A stretch of 64,000 nucleotides of DNA. Origin: Ashinkailepas kermadecensis. Its lineage: Eukaryota; Arthropoda; Thecostraca; Neolepadidae. This document shows positions 20,605-32,410 of this stretch, piece after piece. Under the pieces are notes generated by a model. The model saw only the letters and a list, made by a program, of their open reading frames with translations. It ran no database searches and was not told the DNA's origin. The stretch spans positions 1,119,501 through 1,183,500 of the forward strand of contig JAOTOM010005153.1 in NCBI GenBank assembly GCA_034440615.1, written 5' to 3'. The translations under genes were made by a program, and so were the position numbers. How positions within the stretch are numbered: the first letter of the stretch is position 1; the number at the start of each line of letters is the position of its first letter.

Positions 20605-21935
20605 TTTCGACCTGCTGTGGTCGGCCACTGTGGACCTGCTGTGGTCGGCCACTGTGGACCTGCTGTGGTCGGCCACTGTCGACCTGCTGTGGTCGGCCAC
20701 TGTGGACCTGCTGTGGTCGGCCACTGTGACCTGCTGTGGTCGGCCACTGTGGACCTGCTGTGGTCGGCCACTGTGCCTGCTGTGGTCGGCCACTGTGGAC
20801 CTGCTGTGGTCGGCCACTGTGACTGCTGTGGTCGGCCACTGTCGACCTGCTGTGGTCGGCCACTGTCGACCTGTGTGGTCGGCCACTGTGGACCTGCTGT
20901 GGTCGGCCACTGTGGACCTGCTGTGGTCGGCCACTGTCGACCTGCTGTGGTCGGCCACTGTGACCTGCTGTGGTCGGCCACTGTGACCTGCTGTGGTGGC
21001 CACTGTCGACCTGCTGTGGTCGGCCACTGTGGACCTGCTGTGGTCGGCCACTGTGGACCTGCTGTGGTCGGCCACTGTCGACCTGCTGTGGTCGGCCACT
21101 GTGGACCTGCTGTGGTCGGCCACTGTGACCTGCTGTGGTCGGCCACTGTCGACCTGCTGTGGTCGGCCACTGTGGACCTGCTGTGGTCGGCCACTGTGGA
21201 CCTGCTGTGGTCGGCCACTGTGGGGCTGTGGACCTGCTGTGGTCGGCCACTGTGACCTGCTGTGGTCGGCCGACTGGTCGACCTGCTGTGGTCGGCCACT
21301 GTCGACCTGCTGTGGTCGGCCACTGTGGACCTGCTGTGGTCGGCCACTGTGACCTGCTGTGGTCGGCCACTGTCGACCTGCTGTGGTCGGCCACTGTGAC
21401 CTGCTGTGGTCGGACCTGCTGTGGTCGACCACTGTCGACCTGCTGTGGTCGGCCACTGTGGACCTGCTGTGGTGGCACTGTGGACCTGCTGTGGTCGGCC
21501 ACTGTCGACCTGCTGTGGTCGGCCACTGTGGACCTGCTGTGGTCGGCCACTGTCGACCTGCTGTGGTCGGCCACTGTCGACCTGCTGTGGTCGACCACTG
21601 TCGACCTGCTGTGGTCGGCCACTGTGGACCTGCTGTGGTCGGCCACTGTCGACCTGCTGTGGTCGGCCACTGTCGACCTGCTGTGGTCGGCCACTGTCGA
21701 CCTGCTGTGGTCGGCCACTGTCGACCTGCTGTGGTCGGCCACTGTCGACCTGCTGTGGTCGGCCACTGTCGACCTGCTGTGGTCGGCCACTGTGGACCTG
21801 CTGTGGTCGGCCACTGTCGACCTGCTGTGGTCGACCACTGTCGACCTGCTGTGGTCGGCCACTGTCGACCTGCTGTGGTCGGCCACTGTCGACCTGCTGT
21901 GGTCGGCCACTGTCGACCTGCTGTGGTCGGCCACG
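20605..21935 (+). repeat. 24-bp array (acctgctgtggtcggccactgtcg), about 55 copies
   Basis: Unit bases 1-20 are acctgctgtggtcggccact, followed by gtcg or gtgg. GTGGACC and GTCGACC forms mix in the left two thirds; from about 21,590 the GTCGAC form (a SalI site per unit) dominates. Several units carry 1-3 base or larger deletions (about 20,770, 20,820, 20,870, 20,990, 21,230, 21,265, 21,410 and 21,470), nearly all left of 21,500, so the right end is younger or more recently homogenised. Frames run through it on both strands (VADHSRST on -) and are artefacts. Confidence 0.97.
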
Positions 21936-22684
21936 GCTCTTCTGACAAGGCAGTGGCTTTGGGCCGACTCTAAACAGCTTAGCCGTGCATGTATCCGGCA
22001 GCAGCTCAACTATCCTTGTTCTTGGATCGGAGCCAAACACTGTAACACATCCGCCAATCTCGCAATACGAATCGAGGAGTGTGGAAGAGTTATCAAAGGA
22101 ATTAGTGCAAGCACAGCACGGGGAGAATAGATAATGAAATGCTATAGCTGTATTTTCCAAATTTCGTGGAATTGTCAGGAGTACCATCGATCTCAATGGG
22201 CCCGATAGGAAGCCATATTGGCCACCAAAATGCAATCCCGGTCGGACAGCCATAACCCCACATAGTAAATGGTGCTTCTGCCGAGCCGCCGATGTGTGGC
22301 TGAGAATTCGGCCCTGACATCGGCTTGTCTTCATCAGCTATGCTCTCGGAATGGATGCGGGAAGATGGCGGCCAAGAATCCTGCTAGCTTGGTTCGGGTG
22401 GCAGCAAGATGGGGCGGCAGGCGACGGCTTTTGGAAACCGAGTGATCGTCGCAGTTCACACAGTTTGTTTTAACAGAAAGTGTTTGACATATTAAATACT
22501 CGAACTGTCTTTTAGCCGAGGATTAGCAGATTACTAGGCGCTACAAAATGAGACAATATTTAGCTTTTCTGATGCGCTTAGCACCGAGGTATACAGTGTC
22601 GCCATATATTAGGTCCCGGATCTGCGTCAGAGGTTAGTATCAAGAGGGTACTGGAAATGCTCTCGCCGATCCGCGTGACGTCAC
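21936..22684. other. Unassigned; open - frame next to the 24-bp array
   Basis: On the - strand from 22,334 to about 21,940 a frame of about 134 residues runs into the 24-bp array without a stop. The unique part is Cys-containing and moderately protein-like (SYCEIGGCVTVFGSD segment). I do not recognise it, and no splice evidence ties it to a gene. Confidence 0.3.
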
Positions 22685-22829
22685 GACATAGCAACCGTCA
22701 CAACAGAACCAGACCCGACAGTGAGTCACACAGGCGGAAAATCCTGACATAGCAACCGTCACAACAGAACCAGACCCGACAGTGAGTCACACAGGCGGAA
22801 AATCCTGACATAGCAACCGTCACAACAGA
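22685..22829 (+). repeat. 61-bp repeat, 2.4 copies
   Basis: gacatagcaaccgtcacaac recurs at 22,685, 22,746 and 22,807. The third copy is truncated. Confidence 0.9.
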
Positions 22830-25800
22830 GACATCGAGACTCAATGTGACATTACTAGCCCGGGTTTTAAACATTGCAGTTGCTCCAATTTGATAAACGG
22901 AGCATACGTGCAGATTGCCACAAGGGGTATGTTCCGTCATGCTAGATGAGCTATGATTTCACGCCGTTTTCAGTACACCGCCACCTTTGTTCAGATGGAT
23001 GGCGCTAAGCAACGGATGACGGGGTGTCGTCACGCACCCAATGATAGCGTTTATGTGAACCTTCTGGCCTCCTTGGTGCTGATAAAGTCATACAACGCTC
23101 AACGGACGAGCCCTGAGTTGCATCCAGCAGTTCCTGCATGCTCATTTTAAGTAAAACGCTGCAACAATGCGGTAATTAGCGTACCAGGATGTAGCTTATC
23201 AAGCCTTGCTTACGTCGCGAAGCGTCCCGTTACGCGTGGTAATATGGTATCTGTTATGAGAGACCATGACGCCGTGTTGGAAGCCCACGATTGTTTGGTG
23301 ACTGGAACGCTGCTACTGACGTAGATTGCTTATACTGGGCGAGGTCGACTGGCCTCTGGAGTTGGCACGGATTGATGATTTGCGAGGGAGCGTTGCCCGA
23401 TGAGTCTGTGTTTAGCAGTCGTTGGTGTGCGCGGTGGACTGCGGTCGAAGTATTGTTTGTTTAACTTGCAATACAAGCAATGGATAGTACGAGACTCTAC
23501 ACTGAAAGAAACAAATCGAAAACGGTGATGTATTTGCGGAAGACACGCTCTCGCACTTATTATTCACGGATGGCATGGCTGACACCAGCTCACCGTAGCT
23601 CTAGCCGTAGCCCTAGCTACAGTCGTAGCCATTTTGAGGGAGAGCGAAGACCAAGCGAGTCTACTCACGTGTGTATGGTAGAAAAGATCAGCTGAGCGGC
23701 CAGGCCGGTAGGGCCACCCAGCCCACCTTTGAAACCGCAGTATATTTTGTTTGCGGCGCTTCGCGTTCTAATTGTTTTCCGCTCAAGGTAAGGTGTGCTT
23801 TTTCATTCAATTTCCCCTGTAAATATCGACTTCTCCTATAAAGGGCTGAGCATGCTGCTGAACGTTAGGGACAAGAAACAGATGTCGTTTTTCCCATTTT
23901 GCATCCCAATATTCCTCCAAGTTCTCGTTATCTTCCTTCCAAGAAAGAGATTCACGTCAGCATGTCTCATCACGAGTAACTGTCAACAGCATTTCACGTT
24001 ATAAAACAGCAAATCAAGTTCTAAGTGTTTAACCCAGAGTCAGATTTGCAGTTTTTAGTTTGAACTTTGCCAACTTTTATCGCACATCTCTCATGAATTA
24101 CTTTCAAACTTTGCTGAAAGAAAGGAACTTGCGATGGCATTCTCGCGCTGGCACGGTTTGCCACGCACTTCGCACCTCAGCTGGCACTCACTGTCTGTCG
24201 CTAATGGCGAATAGGTAGGGTGATTGGCTCGTATCCCGTGATCTCGAATGGAGTCCGGGGAAGGATGGCGCTTTTCATTTCTGCTCTCAGTAATGCAATT
24301 TTGTGAATGTATTCCGTCCGAAAGCACTTGAGCGCTGCATAAATATGTGAAGGCGTGTTTCTGTGTGAATACTGGAAACAATGCGCATGTAAGTGGAGTA
24401 TATACATGGAGATTCGACCGCTCTGTGCTTAAAACACTTACCCTCACCCATCCAGTGTCTCCATATGTCAACTACATACGTATAGCAGGAGCTGTATTTT
24501 TGTTTGCTGTCCGTTTTTCAGTTGCCTGGTTTACATAGTTTATTACGCTCCATCATTGGCATATTTTCAGACAACTTGACGCACGACAATGGATGATTCT
24601 AAACCACGACACGCGCATAGTTAACCGAAGGAAGGTTCGTCGCCAGAAGCATAGCGCACATCAGTCCCGCCGAAACAACTTCGCCTGAAACTTGACATTG
24701 TTAAACTTAAGCACCTCTGGCGCAAACTCGCTGCTAGCGATACGTCGACGCGATATGCTGCTCAGCAATGAATGCTTCTACTCATCACCGAGTTGGGTAA
24801 ATCACATAAGTTCACTCGGGCCAATGTCGACCAGTCTGTGTCGGGCTGTCGTCTCGTGCGGCGCGCATGCTGTTCAGACCATTCAGACTAGACGCACACC
24901 TAACCGAGCCGACATCCCATATCCCATCCATTTCCCACCCAGTCTATCATTCAATTGTAATCATTGCACCCTTCATCAATTGTAATCATCATCAATCAGG
25001 TTTGTTATGTGTCAGAAGGCTGTCAGAAGAAGGGTGCAACTTTATATCCACTCGTGGGTGCACGTGCACCTACAAACCAGATTTGTGCACTCACAAGCCT
25101 ACTTGTACATCCACAAAAAAAATCAACAAAGAAATCGCGGTGTGCCCAGCCACTCCACAGCTTCATTTTCCATTTCGTCTCTTCCACTTTCTCACAAAAA
25201 GATACTACGCCATAACTAAGCACGTAAACACCACCCACCGATGCAGCACAAAATTGCACACGATGCAACTTGCACACTTGCCACCAATACAGCACAAATG
25301 CACACCGAAATCTGGACGCAACGATCAAACGACTTACTCTTATGGAGAAAAGGTGAAAATATGTTATGCACTGCAAGTTCTTCTGAGGTTGGCGTGCTCA
25401 CCAATCCTTTACAAACTGAGAGCATCCAATGGCCGCATCAATGGCACACAATACAAATGCCCTCATGCCAGCTGAATTACTATTCGGATGCACTACTTTG
25501 ACATTTACCGGTGGTGAAACTGTATCAAATGGCATCCGCGCTAGCATCATGCAGTGTGTCGAAGTAGATTGAATCCCTAGTCGTCCGACGATAACGTGCT
25601 GGATGGGAACAATTCCAGCTACTGGATCTCGCCAACACCCTGTTCGGACAGAATAATGCTGCCGTGCGGAAACATATCAGCTATGGAGTCTGTGATCGCA
25701 ACGCGGCCGGTAGCCTGAAGCCGGATAGCCGGCTCTGATGAGGTATTCCATCAGCTGAGTGTGGCCTGGTTGTCAGCGGTGTGGTGCGGACCAGGTGCGC

Positions 25801-26420
25801 AGCGCAAATGTCAAACCCTTCGAGAGGCGCCATGTTGAACACAAGCTGACAACCATCCACCATCAGCACGCTTGCTCTCCACACGTCGCAACTGATGACG
25901 CCCGCCAGCACACCATCGGGTCTCGCAGATCGAATGCAGGTGACCTTTGCTTGCGTGTGCCAAGTATGGCTAAATTATACCTCAATCTGCTCCCAAGTTC
26001 CTACCTGGTCGCTGGCCGTTGGAATCGGTATCGAGGGCCGTGTGAATTTCGCCGTCTGCGGTCACCGTTGCAAGCTGAACACTTCCGGGCTGACTTGAAT
26101 TAGCTGTTCTTACGTGGGGACGTACGCAGTACATTTTCGTCGTCATTACGATTGCGTTAATCGTGTGCGCAGTTTTAACGGTAAATGTATTGACAGCGGT
26201 ATATCCAATGAACAGCTTCAACTACCTTGCACACTGAGCATCTCGCTTATTGTAGAGTACTATGGGGATGCCTCAGTAGTACGGCCTGCGGCACATACCA
26301 TGCCGCAGGCCACCCATACCCAGAACTATGCCATGAATGTAGCACATGGAGCAACAGATATCTCCACGCACTACCACCTCCTAGTGTCACTAGAGTCCGC
26401 TCAAGTTTACTCATGTGAGG
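22830..26420. other. Unassigned 3.6 kb
   Basis: No transposon or array. A weak candidate exon lies at 26,005-26,103 on the - strand (33 open codons ending ccag, then gtagga as donor) but its acceptor tract is poor. A perfect 11-bp-arm hairpin is at 26,283-26,311. Frames at 24,867-25,475 (+) and 25,759-26,103 (+) do not look protein-like. Confidence 0.45.
26283..26311. repeat. Perfect 11-bp-arm hairpin
   Basis: ggcctgcggca, a 7-base spacer catacca, then tgccgcaggcc. There is no T-run afterwards, so it is not called a terminator. Confidence 0.85.
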
Positions 26421-26429
26421 TCAAATTCG

Positions 26430-27040
26430 CCCAGGACAGCTCAGGTTCATCCAGCTCTGATCCGCTGAAGTCAGGCCGGGTCAGATCAGGTCAGGTCAGG
26501 TGAAACTCAGATCCGCTTGAGTCTGGTCAGCTTAAATTAGCTCGGACAGCATGGGCAGTCCCAATTCAGCCTGGTCACCAGGGTCAGCTCGGATCATCTC
26601 AGGTCAACTCGGGTCAACTCGGGTTAACTCGAGTTCGTCAGGAGGAACGCGGTAGCTCAGTCGGTAGGGAGTCAAACTCTTGGTCGTAAGATCGTGGGCT
26701 CGAATACCATATCCGGCTGGACTATTGAGTTCATCCGCGACTAACCGGCGTGAGAGGATGGCGACGCTAGGCGACCCAGCGGTCGGCTGCGTCGTAAAAG
26801 AACCCAAGTAGCTACCTCGGGTCCGCCAGGATCAACTCTGCTCAGGCTTGGTCAGCTCGGCCGGCCCGAGTCGGCTCGATCCACCTCTGGTCAGCTGGGG
26901 TCAGCTGTGGTCAGCTTGGGTGGGGTCAGCTGAGGTCAGCTCGGGTGGGGTCAGCTGGGGCCAGCTCGGGTGGGTTCAGCTTGGGTGGGGTCGGCTGGGG
27001 TCAGCTAGGTTAGCTGGGGCCAGCTCGGCTGGGGTCAGCT
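26430..27040 (+). repeat. Degenerate ~10-bp ggtcagctcg repeat, split by a SINE
   Basis: Words such as ggtcagctcg, ggtcaactcg and ggtcagctgg recur at about 10-base (sometimes 15-base) spacing at 26,430-26,640 and 26,820-27,040. The tRNA-SINE at 26,643-26,815 sits between the two blocks, so it probably inserted into a pre-existing array. Confidence 0.75.
26643..26815 (+). mobile_element. tRNA-Lys-like SINE
   Basis: The head reads gcggtagctcagtcggtagg (A box) and gggctcgaatacc (B box). The anticodon loop ctcttgg corresponds to CTT, hence Lys-like. The 3' module contains ggcgtgagag and tggcgacgct, then a gtcgtaaaa end shared with the SINEs at 42,413 and 43,402. An imperfect flanking repeat (cgtcagga against cgccagga) is compatible with a target-site duplication. 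Non-coding, Pol III type by family knowledge. Confidence 0.8.
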
Positions 27041-27043
27041 CAC

Positions 27044-27276
27044 CTGCGGCCCGAGTCGTCCGGTTCGTCCGGCTGGCAGCGACGCCGCCGGCCGCGCACG
27101 AGCTCGACTCTGGGCAGGCGGCTGTGTCGGTGGGCGGCTGCCATCAGCGGCGACTCGGTGTGGTGCGACTCGCTGTCGCTGGTGTCGGTCAGCGTGACGC
27201 GGATACACGACTCGGACTCGTCACGCACGGCCATGGTGCGGCGAGGCGCGCGGCCCGCACCCGTGCGCAGAGACAT
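27044..27276 (-). CDS. Candidate first coding exon, unknown protein
   Basis: A CpG-rich block on the - strand is open for 77 codons from an ATG at 27,276. A second ATG at 27,234 has a textbook context (caccatgg) and may be the true start. The frame reaches a consensus donor, cgcag then gtgagc, at 27,044/27,043 and closes at a stop right inside the putative intron, as expected. The peptide has a short basic start, an acidic/Ser/His stretch (LTDTSDSESHHTESPL) and a basic cluster (VRGRRRRC). It resembles a disordered N-terminal cytoplasmic segment; no family is recognised. The 35-bp array begins directly upstream and the ggtcagct repeats fill the putative intron. The next exon was not identified. 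Start, donor and composition are seen; the gene is inference. Confidence 0.45.
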
Positions 27277-27309
27277 GGCCGCGCCGGGAGAGGTCGTCAC
27301 GCCGGCACC

Positions 27310-27950
27310 TGCCACACACAGCCACATGTGGCTGTCCGGTGATCTGTCACACACGGCCACACCTGGCTGTCCAGTGATCTGTCACACACGGCGACGTGTC
27401 GTTATCTAGTGACCTGCCACACACGGGCACATGTTACTGTCTGGTGACCTGCCACACACGGGCACATGTCGCTGTCTGGTGACCTGCCACACACAGGCAC
27501 ATGTCACTGTCTGGTGACCTGCCACACACGGGCACATGTCACTGTCTGGTGACCTGCCACACACGGGCACATATTGCTGTCTGATGGTCTGCCACACACG
27601 GCCACATGTGGCTGTCTGGTGATCTGTCACACACAGGGGCATGCTGCTGTTTGGTGATCTACCACACACGGGGACATGTTGTTTGATGATCTGCCACACA
27701 CGGGGACATGTTGTTGTCTGATGATTTGCCACACACGGGGACATGTTGTTGTCTGATGATCTGCCACATACGGGGACATGCTGCTGTTTGATGATCTGCC
27801 ACACACGGGGACATGTCTGATGATCTGCCACACACTGGGACATGTTGTTGTCTGATGATCTGCCACATACGGGGACATGTCGTTGTCTGGTGGCCTACCA
27901 CATACGGGGCTCGTCACTGTCTGGTGACATGTTATACATAGGGCATATCA
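27310..27950 (+). repeat. 35-bp array, about 18 copies
   Basis: The consensus is ctgtctggtgacctgccaca followed by cacgggcacatgtca. Left copies have acctgccacacacggg and right copies atctgccacacacggggaca, so there are two sequence classes. Several right-hand copies are shortened. Open - frames here are artefacts. Confidence 0.95.
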
Positions 27951-28049
27951 TACAGCACCAAACTCTTACATTGTTATATATTTTAGGACCAGAGAGGTGT
28001 TTGCAGTTATTCCATCCGTACAATATCAGAGCAGGAAAGAGAGAAACAG

Positions 28050-28208
28050 TGCAATAGAAAGAGAGAGAGCGATAAAAAAGGGTGAGAGGAGAAGGAAATA
28101 GAGGGAGATAGTGGAGAGAGAGTGAGAGGGTAGTAGGAGGGGAGAGCGAGAAAGCGAGAAAGCAAGAGAAGGGAGAAAGGAGAGAAAGAGGGAGGGAGGG
28201 AGAAGAGT

Positions 28209-28251
<43 letters not shown>

Positions 28252-28270
28252 GAGAGAGAGGTGGAGTTAA
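28050..28270 (+). repeat. GA-rich purine tract and (GA)n microsatellite
   Basis: Almost pure purine on the + strand, ending in tandem gagagaga at about 28,208-28,260. Confidence 0.95.
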
Positions 28271-29034
28271 AAGAGGTATATGTAGAGGCAGGGAGAGTGA
28301 GGGTACATAAGTCGGTTTTTTCAAGATGCCAAAATCACTCCACGCGTAAGCCTCCCTTAACTCTTGAGAGGTTTAAAAGGAATGAAGTATACAAAATGGT
28401 GAATTACACAAATAATATATTACATTCGGGTGGAGGTCTAGTGAGGTTCCCAGATCAATAAATACCTTTGATAGAAAAGAGCTATTTCAGGTATCACAGG
28501 GGAAATACGAACATTATTGCCCCACAGGACGCCAGCGGAGAGCTGAAAACAAACTCTAACGGCGTTGTTACTAACTATGCCCTTGCACGAAGACATATCC
28601 TTTCAATGAGTGAGGGATAATATGCACCCTTGGAAATAATGTATACTATATGTATATATTATGTTTTATAATGTAAGCATTCATGCATGGCAATCAGAGC
28701 GACACACAATCAGATTTCAGATGAGAAAAGAAGGCTGAGAGCCTGAGATTCCCCTTGGGGTACCTGAGCATTTCTTGTACCAAGGCAATACATGCGTTCC
28801 CGAGTTTTTTTCCTGTATTTTCGAAACTCTTACGACGTACATGGGTAGAATTCTTCGAGAGTATTCAGTTTCGGTATTTTGCATATTCGCTCTTTCTCTC
28901 GACGGTGAGTTTTTTTTTAGACATCAAGGAACAGAATCTAACCCCGAACAGGAATGGGGATAAATAAACGTGCATGTAGACACGGGGTTTTGCAGTTTTT
29001 TGTTTTTGTATAGGGTGGGATATCAGAATACTGG
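28271..29034. other. Unassigned
   Basis: AT-rich sequence with no recognised feature. Confidence 0.5.
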
Positions 29035-29900
29035 GAATCAAAATGGAGTGTGAGGCATAAGAGCAAGCGAATGATAAAAACACTGTACTACGATGTGCGA
29101 CCCCACTTAGAATAGTATGTACAGGCATGGAGTCCCTACTTAGAAAAAGATATAGATATTCTAGAAAGAGTACTGCACAAAGCCACTAGATTCATCAGTG
29201 GACTACGTAACTTAGAATATGGGAAAGACTTATTCCATTAGATATGCACTGCACCAAGCATAGGAGATTAAGGGGTTATATGATTGAAAAACATAACATT
29301 ATTAAAGGGTTAGATCAGGTCAATCTGAATGATGCCCTTCTATTTAGACTAGCATATAGGGATCATCAGTTCAGGTTAGACAGATCAAGGTGTAGGACAG
29401 TTAAGCGACAACAGATCTTCAGTCAAAGGATTGTTGATCAGTGGAATAGTCTGCTTGCTGATGTTGTAGTGAGTCCCTCATCGAATGTATTTTAAAATAA
29501 GGTGGGCAACATTTTTAAAGCTGCAAAATCTTGTTTTTGAGTTCTAAGTAGTGATCGATGGGTGATATTGGTGCTAGTAGGTGTGCACTGCATAGGCCCC
29601 TCTAAGCAGGCATGGATGGAGTCTGACAATTATTGGTAGGGCACTCAAGTAACATTTGTCACGTGAGATCAAGTGAATAGGGCTGGATAGGTAGGATAGA
29701 TCGACATTGATGAGTGCGGGGATGTTGGTGGATGCATTCTTTGGAAGTAGGGATGTGGTGTTGGTTGGGGTGAAGAGTGTCTTTTTACCAGGGTTGTGGT
29801 ATCTTCCCTTTACGGACTTAACCTGGATGGGCCCTTGTGGCTCTTATTAAGTCTGATCACTTTATGACTTGATGACTTTATGACTTTATAGGACCCTGTA
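29035..29900 (+). mobile_element. CR1-like LINE 3' fragment (old copy)
   Basis: Collinear with the copy at 31,257-32,410 but more degraded: the VRPHLE-like block at about 29,095, KATRFISGL-like at about 29,180, an 84-codon C-terminal frame at 29,244-29,495 (VDQWNSLLADVV), a 3' UTR and the tail gatgggcccttgtggctctt with tttatgac repeats. Stops and frameshifts interrupt RT. The UTR has diverged from its relative at 31-32 kb. Confidence 0.85.
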
Positions 29901-31165
29901 AGCTCCTAAGTTGTTTGGGTGTGCATTGCCCCAGCCTTTTTGTGGGTGCTTAGACACCCACAAAGATATAACTAGGCAAGCCTCTAATGTGCGTCATGAT
30001 AATGCCCCCAATGCATTAATGACATTTGGTATGCTTTAGCATTAGCTCATTGCACGTTGTGGGGAGGCAACATGTTTCTCAGCACTGTTTTGTCTGAATC
30101 ATGCTCAAATTAGCTGCGCGTTTCATGTTATACAGCGCCCTGGTGCACTATCGTATGTTCAGATCAGTCAGTAACAATTCAACATATCGGCCTTCGACGT
30201 TGACATTGGTGGTTCTATTCTGACCAGCGTTGCAAAACTTGCGGTGATGTTTCCGCGGCTAGCCTAGCATCAACACCAAGACCACAGTGCATCGCGTCTG
30301 GGATATGAGGAACGCTTTGACAGTATGAAGGTTGAAATTGTTTTTAGACAAGCTAGGTGGAGTTGGGCAAAGATTGCCGAGTCTGTGACCTTAACATCCA
30401 ACCTCAACAAGGGTACTTTTTCGCTTTGCTGATCCATTAGTTCCCGTTATGGCATGGGACGGATCGGGATACCCCTCCCCATCCCCCATCCCCACAGACA
30501 CCTCACGTTGCAAAAGAAGCTCTCTACTACGCATGTTAACAACACCTGTCGTTAATTATATTTTATTAATCGATGCATTTCAGATCGGATCAAGCGTCGG
30601 TGACGAAATGGCTTATAATGACTTCAAAGTCACAATACGGGGCCAACTGGCCATCCGTCAAGGTCATCAATCGTGAAGTGTGACGTAATGAGACGTGACG
30701 TCTCGCATGGCAATCGAATCATTCGTAGTTTGTGCACGTTAACCTGTGTAATGAGACAGTTGGAAGGGAATTGGTCGCAAAAGGAGACCAGGCGCTTTGG
30801 TGTCACTTGTCATCGGAGTTGTTCGCTTGCGACCACGGAGCAGTCCTGCGTTTATGGCCAGTTATAGCCGTCCAAAGCCCTCGTCGACCACCACCGGCCC
30901 CGACTGTCCGAACTGAACCATCTGGGGTTGGTTGAATGTGTGCTGCAGATTAATCAACCATCCACCAGCCAATAGCATCGAAAAGTGATCGTCCAGTGCA
31001 GCACGCCTGGGCATCAGTGCCGCGGACCTGCACGCTCATAACACATTCAGTGTTGTGAACCGCGTGCTCAACAATGAATACAGCGGGCGCACGAACAGCA
31101 CGAAAAAAGAAACTCACTTCGGTTGCCCCTTTCGGCTGCGCCCACTGTATATGCACAGGTTTCAT
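29901..31165. other. Unassigned
   Basis: No repeat found. A C-rich acceptor-like tract (ccccatcccccatccccacag) ends at about 30,498, with a moderately open frame to 30,676 but no donor, so I do not call an exon. Confidence 0.45.
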
Positions 31166-31179
31166 CAATAGTAATGGTA

Positions 31180-31256
31180 GGTGGTACATATACCTACATC
31201 ATACCTACATAGGAGTGAATGACTTGTGTTTATTATGGCATATCAGTTCGAAAGTG
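31180..31256 (+). repeat. Left 77-bp direct repeat flanking a LINE (long target-site duplication)
   Basis: ggtggtacatatacctacat ... cgaaagtg. It is identical to 32,411-32,487 except for one base (gaatgactt against gaatggctt). The two bases before it (ta) also match. Confidence 0.9.
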
Positions 31257-32410
31257 GTACAATAGTAATGGTAGGTATAGAGAGGAATAGAGTGTTCAAA
31301 TTTGCTGATGACATCAAACTGGTAGGAGTGGCAAACAGTTGTGATCAATCTAGTAATATTCAACTAGACTTGGAGGACCTAAAAAAGTGGGCTGATCAAT
31401 GGCAGATGTCTTTTAACTATGACAAGTGTAAGGTTATGCATCTGGGGTCTGGAGGTGAGACTTTAAGATATACAATGGGAGGGAGGGAACTGGATGTTAT
31501 TGAAGAGGAAAGGGACTTAGGTGTGTTGGTTTCAAATGACCTTAAAGCAGAGAAACAATGTAGCTCAGCTAGGAACAGGGCACTCAGAATGCTGGGACTC
31601 ATTAATAGAAGTGGTGATGTATAAGAGCAAGGAAGTCATGAAAAAACTGTACTTAGCATATGTGCGACCCCACTTGGAATATTCTGTGCAAGCTTGGAGC
31701 CCCTACCTAGAAAAAGACATAGACAAGTTAGAAAGAGTGCAACGCAAAGCAACTAAACTCATCAGTGGACTAGGTAGCTTAGAATATGGAGAAAGGCTTG
31801 TGGCATTAGATATGTACTCACTCAAGTATAGGAGATTAAGGGGGGGACATGATTGAAATGTACAAAATTGTTAAAGGACTAGATCAGGTCAATTTAAATG
31901 GTGCTCTTCAGTTTAAAGTATCACACAGGGGTCACCAACTCAGGTTAGACAAGTTGAGGTGTAGGACAGTTAAGCGACAGCAGGTCTTCAGTCAAAGGGT
32001 TGTTGATCAGTGGAATGGGCTGCCTGCTGATGTTGTGGGGAGTTCCTCATTGAATGTATTTAAAAGTAGGGTGGACAAATTTTTAGGCAGGAAAATCTTG
32101 TTTTTGATTTCTAATTTGGATGGAGGGGATAATATTTATGTTAAATGTGCACGGCACAGACCCCTTTAAGCAGGGGCTATGGTAGCACAATGGGTATGAT
32201 GGGAGGAGCTTGCAATTGTTGAGGGTGTTATGCAATAGCAAGTGGATGATGCTAGATAGGCTGGGATATATAGCTTCCTAGGAACTTGGGATTAGGGATT
32301 GATTGGGGTGAGAATATGTACATTTCTAGTACCTTTTCTAGATAGGCTTAACCCAGATGGGCCCCTGTGGCTCTTATTAAGCCTTAACACTTTATGACTT
32401 TATGACTTTA
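31257..32410 (+). mobile_element. 5'-truncated CR1-like LINE (RT palm to 3' tail)
   Basis: It begins within RT just before domain C: RVFKFADDIKLVG at about 31,290-31,328, then WADQWQMSFNYDKCKVMHLG (primer-grip region), a frame shift near 31,620, YVRPHLEYSVQAWSPYLEKD, another shift near 31,850, and a C-terminal block (VDQWNGLPADVV, VDKFLGRK) ending in a stop at 32,167-32,169. About 240 bases of 3' UTR follow, with the tail ccctgtggctcttattaag and repeated tttatgac. Three frames are needed, so it is dead. It is bounded by a 77-bp direct repeat. CR1-like assignment rests on the FADD box, the VRPHLEY block and the short tandem tail. Confidence 0.9.

Noticed and set aside
20495..22334. Long frames (up to 582 codons) on both strands over the 24-bp array
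   Set aside because: Pure repeat translation; only the ~134-residue unique N-terminal part on - is non-repetitive, and it has no independent support.
24867..25475. 202-codon + frame
   Set aside because: Amino-acid content is biased and not protein-like (His/Thr/Cys scatter), with no domain and no splice or start context.
26005..26103. 99-bp - exon candidate (ccag then gtagga donor)
   Set aside because: Poor acceptor tract, and its phase does not fit the donor of the 27,044-27,276 exon.
26283..26311. GC hairpin considered as a transcription terminator
   Set aside because: No T-run and not a bacterial sequence.
27310..27950. Regular repeats considered as a CRISPR-like array
   Set aside because: Contiguous 35-bp minisatellite without unique spacers, in a eukaryotic context.
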